A stretch of 51,267 nucleotides of DNA from Chloroflexota bacterium (lineage in GTDB: Bacteria > Chloroflexota > Anaerolineae > JAAEKA01): NCBI GenBank assembly GCA_029558955.1, contig JAKQCW010000329.1, positions 1-51,267 of the forward strand, given 5' to 3'. Below are positions 31,201-38,973 of the stretch, piece by piece; positions within the stretch are counted from its first letter, which is position 1; the number at the start of each line of letters is the position of its first letter. A program made the position numbers and the translations under genes. The notes under the pieces were generated by a model. The model ran no database searches. It was not told where the DNA came from and was given only the letters and a program-made list of their open reading frames with translations.

Positions 31201-32454
31201 GTTATGAGCGGACAGGATGGCCGTGGTCAGCGGGTGGAGCGGAAAGCAGCCCTTGGCCACTCTTTCCTCGAACGCCTCAGGATTCCAGCGCAGCTCGGTG
31301 GAATATCGCTTGCCAAAGTGTTCATAGACAATGGTTCGTACCTGAGTTAGCCATCCCTTGATTTGGGGGCGCCAGACCTGCCAATTGTTCTCGTCTTGCC
31401 TGAGATAGGCTGCCAGCACACTTTCCATCAGTGAATACAGACTGGCGCGCTTATCCTTAGGCAAACGTTCCAACTCTTTCTTGACATCCTCGCGTCGTTG
31501 GCCTTGTGAGTAGGCCTCGGCTACCGTATCCACGTCCTGCTGTGAGAAAGCCAGAAAGACGCTCTTGCCCTGCCGCTTCGATATGCCGTTCAGCATCTCT
31601 TGCAACTTGCCGGCCGAGCGCGATGTGGCATATTTCTGGAGGAACAGGCTGAACTCATCGAATAAGACCAGCAGTCCACCCAGTTTATTCGGTTTGCAGA
31701 CATCATCCACTGCCCACAATACCAGATCCTCGAGGCTGATATCACGGCCAAAATCGGGATACATGCCGGTTAAGTGCTTTGCCAGCTCGCGCACTTGTTC
31801 GTAGGCGCCTTGACGACGCAGGCTGGCCGAAAGGCCTGGCAGGTCCGTGTGCTGGGTGGCCAAAAACGCTTCGGCTCTCTGCTTCTCCTCTTGGCGCAGG
31901 CCGTTGAGCCATTTCTCTGCGTTTTGATACCAGAATGGGATCTCAACGTTGCGCGTGGAATCGTGCTCCGTGAGAGCCTGCTCCAGAGCACGCACGAAGC
32001 CTTCCTGGAGATCGCTAATCGCATCACCCTGCAACCGTACGACCAGAAACTCGCCTTTGCTGCGCTTGAAGTCGCGGTAACCTGCCCACTGGGATGAATT
32101 GCTGATCGATTGTTGCAGACGCTCGAGAACGATGGTCACCTCGTCCGAGGTCGTTGGTCTGGCAAAGAAGTTCGCCAGCGCAAGCGCCAAATGGCTTTTC
32201 CCGCGTCCGTAATTGGCTGTGAGAACAATTCTATTGTCGTATCGTTCGACCGTGAGGGCGGTCTTCAGCATGTCAACGACATCTGTCGCGGCCAGGTTGC
32301 GTTGAGCGGCGCCTATGGTGGCAGGAGCCTGAGTAGTGAATATGTACTTCCTCAGCAATTCCTTGTTGAGCGCAGGATTTTCGTAGTCGCTCAATTGGAC
32401 GTCCGAGCGAAAATCCCCTTGCAGATCCATGCTGACTAACTCTTCGATGAGCAT
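28240..32454 (-). CDS. brxC: BrxC/PglY-like giant P-loop ATPase (DUF6079-type)
   Basis: The ATG at 32454 has GAGGG six bases upstream. The 1404-aa protein has Walker A ANYGRGKSH (80-88), Walker B LLVLFDE (261-267) and a long C-terminal half (about 1000-1404) rich in Leu, Glu, Arg and Gln that reads as coiled coil. Length, P-loop placement and position immediately before pglZ all fit BrxC/PglY, the large ATPase shared by all BREX types. Its molecular role in BREX is not settled; DNA remodelling or loading of the modification machinery is plausible. Local GC is near 50%, well below the flanking glycan genes. Confidence 0.88.
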   Translation of the reverse strand: MLIEELVSMDLQGDFRSDVQLSDYENPALNKELLRKYIFTTQAPATIGAAQRNLAATDVVDMLKTALTVERYDNRIVLTANYGRGKSHLALALANFFARPTTSDEVTIVLERLQQSISNSSQWAGYRDFKRSKGEFLVVRLQGDAISDLQEGFVRALEQALTEHDSTRNVEIPFWYQNAEKWLNGLRQEEKQRAEAFLATQHTDLPGLSASLRRQGAYEQVRELAKHLTGMYPDFGRDISLEDLVLWAVDDVCKPNKLGGLLVLFDEFSLFLQKYATSRSAGKLQEMLNGISKRQGKSVFLAFSQQDVDTVAEAYSQGQRREDVKKELERLPKDKRASLYSLMESVLAAYLRQDENNWQVWRPQIKGWLTQVRTIVYEHFGKRYSTELRWNPEAFEERVAKGCFPLHPLTTAILSAHNFETGAGENPRTALQFVRRAWEDVRGQPAQEAGIPNFVYPIALVDFFGEQLSKKWHAAYRNALETAPRALSDDERKLLQALFVQQAVNLKARSGAQIELLTHISGLDGPSVKKGIKDLVALRVAYADPISKATYLHPAASRPQEVEELIQKAVEATPVDRAVMEKIASAVPTPSVNLKFGHASECGYASDWAPKQVVLAASTFTAEELRSLLQPYRAHMNGIEEGLRGLVVWLVAQTEDEKIGVRQTAQGILDEVVATTSHPLPVIIMLPRRAVPDLVEATRRLIAIEKLTSTDREKVGSVMYQQELGLAQNSFQQTLDKLIEDRRYPADIPRELADFVLPGAYRASVQTLRDRSLKTVLSECYRQAYAYRVEFFSQFSVGGKGPNNLRKAVQNVTLWLVSDNAGNSIRNLGSKDIQYQLSTLYLTQKWGLLSADTYAIQPPKSIDLKHAWDLLDSTYRPGCNDVAVGPVLLTLLNPPYGHDYNTLVLLLASWIGYNQHEIRLALSGKVIAPSQLKQLFDDSKRPQDFLNRVSTVTPLRISRSKSDELFAQVSAVVDKVRQSERFTIAEADEALADLETMLTNPRLPESTRENILREKPRLEGALRQAQEYDAKTSTLLDELQTSDINKLLRLQHSFGSIPTLSFVDATRPSLAELQKQWNAAVQGALLGYCARYSALADLSEYKAHERVLQNVRKELARYPEWAHQIDEALEQLAQRHAELQKLEGEKTIAARLKTMRSSAALRDLYEYRSELASLTDLSPQTARLRDQKSSEIEDRILQYERFATVLPQAVERAVTREELRQQRDKLLSNLSQVQDTPLHTLLLEAQARIQHLLDFFEDLKALDRFPRNVPAELDALEAKILDIETTYGAWLSAVQQKLLEIKKAETLDVRKRKAAEARNWLDTLARRQVSGESPGALLRQVESPPAFLDDSGRSQLAEIKQSLQRQLENDLVALIEAKFQEIRDRETRRRCLVQLQQLMDDQDE

Positions 32455-32472
32455 ATTACCCTCTTGGCGTGA

Positions 32473-32937
32473 TTATTCTATGGCGCCATCGGCAAGCAGC
32501 GCCGCGTAGCGTCGTTGCAGAGCAGCGGTGAGTATTTCTGTGGCCTTCTCGGGCACGGTCAAAATCAACTTGGTACGCGGGTAGGGCAGGCCCTCCAGCG
32601 CGTCGCGCCAAAAGCGTTCGCGCTCGTCTGTCTCCAGACCCAGTAGCAGCACATCGAGCGTATGGACCAACAGGCAGTCTCGTCCGTGCAGTTGGCGAGT
32701 AAGTTCGTACAACAGTTGGGTGAGGTTTTGGTAGCCGTCTGCCCGCGTCAGACCGGAGAATCGCGCCCCTTCTGGCAGAGTTCGCAAGTAGGCATCTCGT
32801 GCGTCCAACGGCTCGACTCCCAGGCGAATGGCGATCTCGTCCTCTTGACCCAGGTAGTGGTGGGGTAGCAACCAAACGCCCACGCCTGTCCGAGCGCCGG
32901 GTTGCCGCAAGAGGTCACGCAGTTCCCGGATATCCAC
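32473..32937 (-). CDS. Small defence-operon protein, unknown; weakly BrxF-like without Walker A
   Basis: The start is a GTG at 32937 with GAGGG about nine bases upstream, three bases after the previous stop. The 154-aa soluble protein has an internal hydrophobic strand DCLLVHTLDVLLLGL followed by PRTKLILTVPE. This strand-plus-strand arrangement recalls the Walker B and sensor region of BrxF from BREX type 3, but no GxxxxGK(S/T) P-loop exists. It could be a degenerate BrxF-like ATPase that partners BrxC, or an unrelated adaptor. Its place directly upstream of brxC is the same as brxF in type 3 systems, as I recall it. I do not recognise it securely. Confidence 0.7.
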   Translation of the reverse strand: MDIRELRDLLRQPGARTGVGVWLLPHHYLGQEDEIAIRLGVEPLDARDAYLRTLPEGARFSGLTRADGYQNLTQLLYELTRQLHGRDCLLVHTLDVLLLGLETDERERFWRDALEGLPYPRTKLILTVPEKATEILTAALQRRYAALLADGAIE

Positions 32938-32940
32938 GTC

Positions 32941-33738
32941 TTAACCCTCGTACAGCTTTTGGAGCGCGTATTCGGCGCTAGGTTGTAACAGCACGACCTG
33001 GTATGGCCGCGAGATACGATACAGATCGACCATGCCCTCCTGCTTGAGCTGCAACAAGAGTTGTATCAGCCGATCTTCGCCCAGGAGAAAGGTGGCGGCG
33101 AAACCACCGTGAACCAGGTCGTCCAGATTGATGGTCAGACGACCGCTGAAGTTGGCAGACCAATAGTCGGCCAGGGCATAGCCCAAGGCCCAAGTGTCGG
33201 GCGCATCGACCGTGGGGACACGATACGTGGCGTCGCTGCCTTCTTCCAACAGACCCAACCGCGCCAGCCCATCGGGCTTGACATAGGTGCCTGTAAAGAC
33301 GGTCACTGTGCTGCGCAGCGAGCGAGGCGCTGGGATATTGCCGGTTTCTTGGGCCAGAAAGCCGGTCAGATCCGCCACCAGGTCATCGGCGTTGAACATG
33401 TTTCCCGGCACGAAACGCTGGCGCACCAGAAAGTGCCAGAAGGCGGTGCTGCCGTGTGGCGCCGAAAGATGGTAATGCAAGAGCCATTGAGTGGAGGGCC
33501 GCTCCAAATACGGATCCCGTGCTACAGCATACTCTCCCAGATGTGTCAGCTGATTGCCCTTTGTCAATAATCCTGCTCGCATGGCATAGCGGGGCATAGC
33601 TTCTTGATAAACCGTTCCAAGATCTGTGGATCTCGCCAGGTCATTTTGCTTGAATCCGGGATGTTCATGTGCAACTACAAGTACTTTCGAGACCGAGGAA
33701 CGCGAAAACGAAAACGTGCGATGGAATGTCAGACTCAT
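32941..33738 (-). CDS. DUF4007-like protein, second paralogue
   Basis: The 265-aa protein opens with FHRTFSFSRSSVSKVLVVAHEHPG and a helix-turn-helix-like segment (LARSTDLGTVYQEAMPRYAMRAGLL). It then carries DPYLERPSTQWLLHYHLSAP, which aligns with DPFLEDPGTLWLLHWQLATN of the DUF4007 protein at 37961-38899. That shared block is my main evidence for homology. The usual DUF4007 opening (FxGHExFxxRxxWLKK) is replaced, so this copy is divergent. It starts nine bases after the PAPS-reductase stop, with GAGG upstream. DUF4007 proteins are, from memory, frequent neighbours of Dnd-type sulfur genes; their function is unknown, possibly DNA binding. Confidence 0.7.
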   Translation of the reverse strand: MSLTFHRTFSFSRSSVSKVLVVAHEHPGFKQNDLARSTDLGTVYQEAMPRYAMRAGLLTKGNQLTHLGEYAVARDPYLERPSTQWLLHYHLSAPHGSTAFWHFLVRQRFVPGNMFNADDLVADLTGFLAQETGNIPAPRSLRSTVTVFTGTYVKPDGLARLGLLEEGSDATYRVPTVDAPDTWALGYALADYWSANFSGRLTINLDDLVHGGFAATFLLGEDRLIQLLLQLKQEGMVDLYRISRPYQVVLLQPSAEYALQKLYEG

Positions 33739-33747
33739 GGACTTGCC

Positions 33748-34569
33748 TCACAGATGGCAGATCAGACAACCTTCATCGGCGGATGCGTCGATGGAGAAAA
33801 TCTCGATCAGTGCTTGGTCGGTCTTGTGCTTTGGCGTGTTTCTGCGCCGGCTATGCTCGGCCTTGATTTCCGCTACACGGTTCGGATTGGACAACTCCGC
33901 AAGGCTTTCCCTTTGAGACCACGTGTATCGCTCGCCAGTCTCCTCATCGCTTTTTTCGTAACCTTCGGCGAGTGCGTAAAGATCTGGATGATTCTCTAGC
34001 AGACCTACCCATTCGATCTTCTGTTGAAAGAAGCAGAAATAGCAGCCCGATCGAGAACGCCAGTTGTAATATGCTGGCAGTCCTAGTCCGCTCTCGTCCA
34101 GAATCCGCACAATATCATCTTTCTTAAGCCCGGCATCAATGAATGGATACTTGGGATTGATATTTGGTTTGGTCGAAATATATCCTTTGCGATGTGGCTC
34201 ATCTGCCCGTATCCCGATGTAGCTGTAGCAAAGATCATCACCAACGTATTTCTCAAAGGGTTTGATCTTGAGGTAGTCAGTGCACCACCTGACTTGAGGG
34301 GAAGGAAGGAAGCCACGTCGAGCCATCAATAATTCATCAAAACCCTTTCCATCGTGTTTCAGAAAGGCAATTTCCTTTCCCAGGAACGCTTCCAGTTTCC
34401 TTAGATAATCGTATGTTTCTGGCAGTTCTTGCTCAGTATCACAAAAGACATACTCAAGTACTGGTATCCTGTCTCTCATGTAGATTGCCAGCGCCGTGGA
34501 GTCTTTGCCGCCTGACAGGGAGAGAATATGTCGGACGGGACCGTCTTTGGATGGATCGACAGTGGTCAT
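33748..34569 (-). CDS. brxP: PAPS-reductase/DndC-like ATP-pyrophosphatase (BrxP-like)
   Basis: The 273-aa protein has the PP-loop SGGKDS (19-24), the family block VRWCTDYLKIKPF (93-105) and five conserved-looking cysteines: Cys96, the pair Cys176/Cys179 (CYFC) and the C-terminal pair Cys268/Cys271 (CLIC). These could hold an iron-sulfur cluster as in DndC. PP-loop enzymes adenylate a substrate before sulfur transfer. With the operon's cysteine desulfurase this predicts sulfur insertion into DNA. A PAPS-reductase-family protein beside BrxC, PglZ and BrxL is the hallmark of BREX type 4. ATG at 34569 has GAGG seven bases upstream. One counted line (34141-34200) is 40% GC, the most AT-rich gene sampled here. 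Confidence 0.9.
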   Translation of the reverse strand: MTTVDPSKDGPVRHILSLSGGKDSTALAIYMRDRIPVLEYVFCDTEQELPETYDYLRKLEAFLGKEIAFLKHDGKGFDELLMARRGFLPSPQVRWCTDYLKIKPFEKYVGDDLCYSYIGIRADEPHRKGYISTKPNINPKYPFIDAGLKKDDIVRILDESGLGLPAYYNWRSRSGCYFCFFQQKIEWVGLLENHPDLYALAEGYEKSDEETGERYTWSQRESLAELSNPNRVAEIKAEHSRRRNTPKHKTDQALIEIFSIDASADEGCLICHL

Positions 34570-34605
34570 TATCGCCTCATCATGTCTACGCGGTAGAACA
34601 CAACT

Positions 34606-37600
34606 CTAGTATTCGCGCAGCAATGTGCTCAACGCCGCCCGAACAACTTCTGGGTCATCATCGCTGGTCTCAATAAATCCCTTCAAGTCCTCAACAATCC
34701 GCCTGCTGCGCATCTTCTGTTCCGCGCTTAATTCTGCCTCCGGGTCGTGCCCGTTGCGTTCGTGCTTGAACAGAGTGCCCAGCGTTTGCGCCTGTTCGGC
34801 AAACCAGTCGCTGTCACGGTCCGTCCAGTTGCGCACGGGGCGGCTGGCTGCATAGGCCAACGCACTTTCCAGGGCATGTTTGGCATCGGGAGCTTCGGCC
34901 GCTCGCTTCAGCAACGGCGCCAGCGTCGACTGTCGGACTCTTGGGGCAAGCTCATTGGCCAGCTCAAGAAACTGCTGCCAGCCGTCGTCATCGGTCGGCA
35001 GGCCGCAAGCCATCAAGAGTTGGTTGCGCGCTTCCAGCATGAGACGCGGGGTCGTTTCATTGAGCTCCAACAGCGTCGAGTTCAGGCCCTGGAAGAACCG
35101 CTCGACATCCCCAGTCTGAACCGCATCGGAGTCGGCAAAGGGCGCGACGCCAAATATCTGGGGTAACTCCGTCAGCAGCAGCACCTCCGGAGACTGCGCC
35201 CGTTCGATGGCATGGCGCGCCTCCAGAGTCGTGGTTGACAGCCGCTGCGTGCGCCAGGCGTGTTCGGGCAAGGTTTTCAGACGCCTGATCAGATCGCGCA
35301 CCACAGACAGCGCGGTGGGCTGCACGCCCAGTCCGCGGGCAAGTCGTTCGATCACCACCGCTCGTGCGCCAACGACGCGGCAGCCAGCCACAGCAAACAG
35401 TTCAGGGCGGCGTATCAGCACTTCCCAATCGGCAACCGTAGGTTCCGGCGACAACGTCCCCTGTTGGTAAAGCGTGGTCTCGTCACGATGCACTTGCATG
35501 AAAGCGCACAAGAGCACCGGCAGCACGCCGTCGGTCAGACCATAGGGTGGAGCCTTGAGCAACTCGAACAGCGCATCGACGGGGCGCGGTTCGGGATGGT
35601 CGCTGAACACGTAGTCGGCCAGTGCGTGCCAGGCAGGCAGAAGTTGGCCGGGATCGTCAGCGATGGGCGCGCTGAGACGCCATGCGCCGTCGGGCCCTGA
35701 CTGGTGCAATCCGGTAGCCTTCAGCAAGCTTTCGTACATGCTGCGCTCAGGCGGGTAGCCCTGGATGCCAAGTTGAGGGTGATCGGCGCGGGTCAGCATG
35801 GCCTCGATCAGATTGCGCCTGGCCGCCGCCCCCTGCGATGAGAGTGTGCGCCGATTGATCAATTCGTTGCGCAGCCGCGGGCTGGCGGGGTAGAGACCGT
35901 CGCACACTTGCGACAGCAGATGGGAAAGTCCACGCGCGGTCTGGACCGTCACATCGCGGCCCTGATGGTACCAGCGGCATCCGATATCTTCGCCTAGGCG
36001 CTGGATGGTTAGGGAATGCTCCAAGTCAGCGCGAACCAGAGCCTCGATCGCGCCAACGCGCGTGCGGAGCTCCCGTCGCGCGACTGGGTCATCGCGCAGT
36101 TCTGGCGTGTTATCCTTGATCCAGTGCAGGTTGCGTAACTCGCTGAGCAGGTCCGCTAACCGGGTCGTGCGCTCCGTGATTCCAACCACCAGATCGGCCT
36201 GATCCCGCACCGACGGCTGCGATGCCCAGGCGATGAACTGTCGGGTATCCGCGGGGCTGGCTGACAGGCAGAGCAAGACAACGCCGCTGGCGCCAGGGCC
36301 GCCAGAAAGCGAGGCTAGATCCAGGTTGACCATGTCGACGTAGCGGATATCGAAGAAACGCTGGACGCCTGTCTGGAAGCTGTGCCGTCGCGCTGTTGCC
36401 GGCTGGGGCGGCAGGTACTGCTGGATAGCTGTGGCAATGCTAAAGCTTCCGCCGACTTGCTTCGAGGCTTCCATTAGTCGCTCGTCGATGTCGACGTCGC
36501 TGCCCTCCCACACGGCAAAGGTGCGGTTGTAGCGCCGGTGGACGATTAGTGACTGCGACCGCAGCAGGCCGATGGCATGGCGAATCTCCTCGTCGCTACG
36601 CGCGGGCCTGCGCAGGGTGAACAGCACGTTGTCTTCGTTCGCCTGCACATGGCTGATTTCGGCCAGCCAATTCAACAGGCCGATGGTCTTCAGAGTATCG
36701 ACCGCCAGTGGAGGTAGGTCAATCGCACCGTTGAGGCGCTCCAGCGTCTCAGTCAGCGAACGCGCCCGCGCCGAACCAAAGATGCGTCCCTGGTAGTTGG
36801 CCGCCAGATAGTCAAACAAATCGGACAGACCGATGACCGATGGCAACCGATGTCGTTCGATATGCTCCTGAAAGCCGTACGGTTCCAGTGAGGTCAGGTA
36901 AGCGAAGATGGATCGCTCATTTTGCGCCAACTTGCGGAAGACATGAGGCAGCGCGACCAACGCAGCAGGGTGAAACGGATAGGCTTCCTGGCACAGCTCG
37001 ATGAATTGCTGCTCACTCAGGAGGCTTGGGCGCCAGCCGGCTGCCGCAGCATCTTGTGCGTACTGCTCAAGAACTGGCCGTATCTTCTGCAGCGCTGCCG
37101 GATTCACGGGCTCCAGGGCGTTGGCCAATAGCCGCATTTGCTGTCCCGGCGGCTCTTGAAAAGCAATATCCTCAAAACGTCCCTGAACCTTGGCCCATTC
37201 GCGTTGGCTGATGCTGTCGAGGTTGCCGGCGTAGCGATCAAATCCCTGGTGAAGAATACCAACCAGCACCAAAGGCGTCTCTCCACTGCGGTTGGCAAGC
37301 TCAGCCAGTTCTTGCAGCAGGAAGATGTCCGTCCTATCAGGGTGAGCCGAGCAGTACTCCAACAGCTTGCCCATTTCATCTACGAGGAGGAGGATACCCT
37401 GATAGCCTGTTTCTGGGAGTCGATTCAACAGGGATCGCAGCCAATCTGCGAGCACCCGACTCCCGACATCTGCCGGCCAGGCGGCCTGAGCAGCCAATAG
37501 ATCGCCAATTGCGGCGTCACGGCCCAATGGCTCCAAAGCTTTGCACAGACCCTGTGTCAGACACTGCTGCACTGGACCCCGATAACCCATCACGGGCACC

Positions 37601-37968
37601 GGAAGCAAGCCTCGGGTATCGGTGGAATGAGCTATCGAAACTGCTCGTTGGGCCAGAATTGGGTCGACTTCCTGTAATTGCTTGAGAGCAAAGGCATGGG
37701 CAGGCAATTCGGTCGCCATCAGATTCAGCAAGAACAACCCGAAGTAGGACTTTCCCGACCCATATGGCCCAGTAAGCGTCCATGCCCGAGTGATGGTCGT
37801 GTTGTCAACCCGGTTGAGCACGCGTTCCAGCGAACGGCGCGCTTGGACTGTCAAGCTGTAGCCCTCCGCAACTGAGGATTGCTGAAGGTCACGCTCGACG
37901 TTGACCGAGCGCACGCCGCCCTGGCGAACCCGGACGACGGAAGCGATGCCCAAGGATCCATCAGTCAT
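34606..37968 (-). CDS. Large P-loop ATPase of the defence operon (not BrxC)
   Basis: The ATG at 37968 (MTDGSLGIASVV) overlaps the DUF4007 stop by eight bases; the open frame to 38082 lies wholly inside that gene. The 1120-aa protein has Walker A GPYGSGKS (67-74) and Walker B GILLLVDE (191-198), followed by AAA-type helices (YPFHPAALVALPHVFRKLAQNERSIFAYL) and a long alpha-helical remainder. That YPFHP...LP segment also occurs in BrxC-like and DUF6079-like ATPases, so it is probably a distant relative. It lacks BrxC's C-terminal coiled coil. One sampled line (35281-35340) is 72% GC, very unlike the PAPS-reductase gene next to it. It may power DNA scanning or translocation for the sulfur-modification or restriction step. 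Confidence 0.8.
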   Translation of the reverse strand: MTDGSLGIASVVRVRQGGVRSVNVERDLQQSSVAEGYSLTVQARRSLERVLNRVDNTTITRAWTLTGPYGSGKSYFGLFLLNLMATELPAHAFALKQLQEVDPILAQRAVSIAHSTDTRGLLPVPVMGYRGPVQQCLTQGLCKALEPLGRDAAIGDLLAAQAAWPADVGSRVLADWLRSLLNRLPETGYQGILLLVDEMGKLLEYCSAHPDRTDIFLLQELAELANRSGETPLVLVGILHQGFDRYAGNLDSISQREWAKVQGRFEDIAFQEPPGQQMRLLANALEPVNPAALQKIRPVLEQYAQDAAAAGWRPSLLSEQQFIELCQEAYPFHPAALVALPHVFRKLAQNERSIFAYLTSLEPYGFQEHIERHRLPSVIGLSDLFDYLAANYQGRIFGSARARSLTETLERLNGAIDLPPLAVDTLKTIGLLNWLAEISHVQANEDNVLFTLRRPARSDEEIRHAIGLLRSQSLIVHRRYNRTFAVWEGSDVDIDERLMEASKQVGGSFSIATAIQQYLPPQPATARRHSFQTGVQRFFDIRYVDMVNLDLASLSGGPGASGVVLLCLSASPADTRQFIAWASQPSVRDQADLVVGITERTTRLADLLSELRNLHWIKDNTPELRDDPVARRELRTRVGAIEALVRADLEHSLTIQRLGEDIGCRWYHQGRDVTVQTARGLSHLLSQVCDGLYPASPRLRNELINRRTLSSQGAAARRNLIEAMLTRADHPQLGIQGYPPERSMYESLLKATGLHQSGPDGAWRLSAPIADDPGQLLPAWHALADYVFSDHPEPRPVDALFELLKAPPYGLTDGVLPVLLCAFMQVHRDETTLYQQGTLSPEPTVADWEVLIRRPELFAVAGCRVVGARAVVIERLARGLGVQPTALSVVRDLIRRLKTLPEHAWRTQRLSTTTLEARHAIERAQSPEVLLLTELPQIFGVAPFADSDAVQTGDVERFFQGLNSTLLELNETTPRLMLEARNQLLMACGLPTDDDGWQQFLELANELAPRVRQSTLAPLLKRAAEAPDAKHALESALAYAASRPVRNWTDRDSDWFAEQAQTLGTLFKHERNGHDPEAELSAEQKMRSRRIVEDLKGFIETSDDDPEVVRAALSTLLREY

Positions 37969-38899
37969 GGCAATAATATCGATCCAGCAGGCTGATGGCC
38001 GCGCGGCCCAACTTGTCTTCGGTGAACTCGTCCAGATAAATCTGACGCAGGCCAGCCGTCTCTTGAAATCGGAGTCGTCCATCGGTCAGGTCGGCCAAGA
38101 TTTCGAGATGTTCAACCACACTGTTCTCGTCAAGCTTGAAGATCTGGCCAGGACTGCCCTCGTGATAGATACATTCGTCAATGGCAACGGTCCTGCGCGT
38201 ATGGACGACTTGAGTCAGAAATGACAGCAGCGCGTACCCAAAGATTGGAGTTGCCAGCGTGGGCTTGGGCCCCATGCTGAAACGATAGATGTTATCGTCA
38301 GCGATGAAGCGCAGCAGGCCCAAATCACTGAGGGGGCAATCGAAGCCCTCGTCGCCAGCTAGGGACGAGACTCCTCGCATGGCCGGCACATAAGTGCGTA
38401 CGCAGCAGTCGATCTCGCGCTCAATCGTTCCCTGCGTTGTGACCACGCCCATGGCATCCAGCCGCTTGCCCACGAACATGGCCATTTGCTTCTTGTTGAA
38501 CTCCGGCTCGTAGAAAGCTGAGAAGACAAGATGCCACACCAAGCCACGCACCATGTTCGTGGCAAGTTGCCAGTGAAGCAACCAAAGGGTGCCGGGGTCT
38601 TCGAGAAATGGATCCCATCCTGTGTCGCCTAGAAGACTCGTGCCGAGAACAGTAGGCTGCAAGCTTCTTGCTCTTCGGTCAGTTGTCGCCTCACTCAAAA
38701 CATCTGTGGCCAAACACCAGTGGCGGATTGACCGCACCATGTTCTTACCCACGCCCAAGACGACCAATGCTTCATCGTCGCTGAAAATGGCCGGGTTGTG
38801 CGACGTTGCATCAATGCCCTTTTTCAGCCAGGAGTCACGAAAAACAAACTTTTCATGGCCTCCAAAGATTGGCTTGAGGCGTTTTTCTTGCACACTCAT
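37961..38899 (-). CDS. DUF4007 family protein, first gene of the defence operon
   Basis: The 312-aa protein starts with the diagnostic FGGHEKFVFRDSWLKKGID, then GVGKNMVRSIRHWCLATDVL (helix-turn-helix-like) and DPFLEDPGTLWLLHWQLATN. These are typical of DUF4007, a family I know from gene neighbourhoods of Dnd-type phosphorothioation genes; its biochemical role is not established. GGAA lies about nine bases before the ATG. A promoter is found 75 bases upstream, which makes this the leading gene of the island. It overlaps the large ATPase gene by eight bases, suggesting a stoichiometric partnership between the two. Confidence 0.85.
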   Translation of the reverse strand: MSVQEKRLKPIFGGHEKFVFRDSWLKKGIDATSHNPAIFSDDEALVVLGVGKNMVRSIRHWCLATDVLSEATTDRRARSLQPTVLGTSLLGDTGWDPFLEDPGTLWLLHWQLATNMVRGLVWHLVFSAFYEPEFNKKQMAMFVGKRLDAMGVVTTQGTIEREIDCCVRTYVPAMRGVSSLAGDEGFDCPLSDLGLLRFIADDNIYRFSMGPKPTLATPIFGYALLSFLTQVVHTRRTVAIDECIYHEGSPGQIFKLDENSVVEHLEILADLTDGRLRFQETAGLRQIYLDEFTEDKLGRAAISLLDRYYCHD

Positions 38900-38973
38900 G
38901 TGCTGAGTTCCAGGCTTGGCGGAGATGATGTCCCACTCTTACACAGTGAGTAGGTTAGAGGACCAGCGGGCGC

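Noticed and set aside
32473-32937. Calling the small defence protein BrxF outright
   Set aside because: The P-loop that defines BrxF is absent; only a Walker B-like strand and position resemble it.
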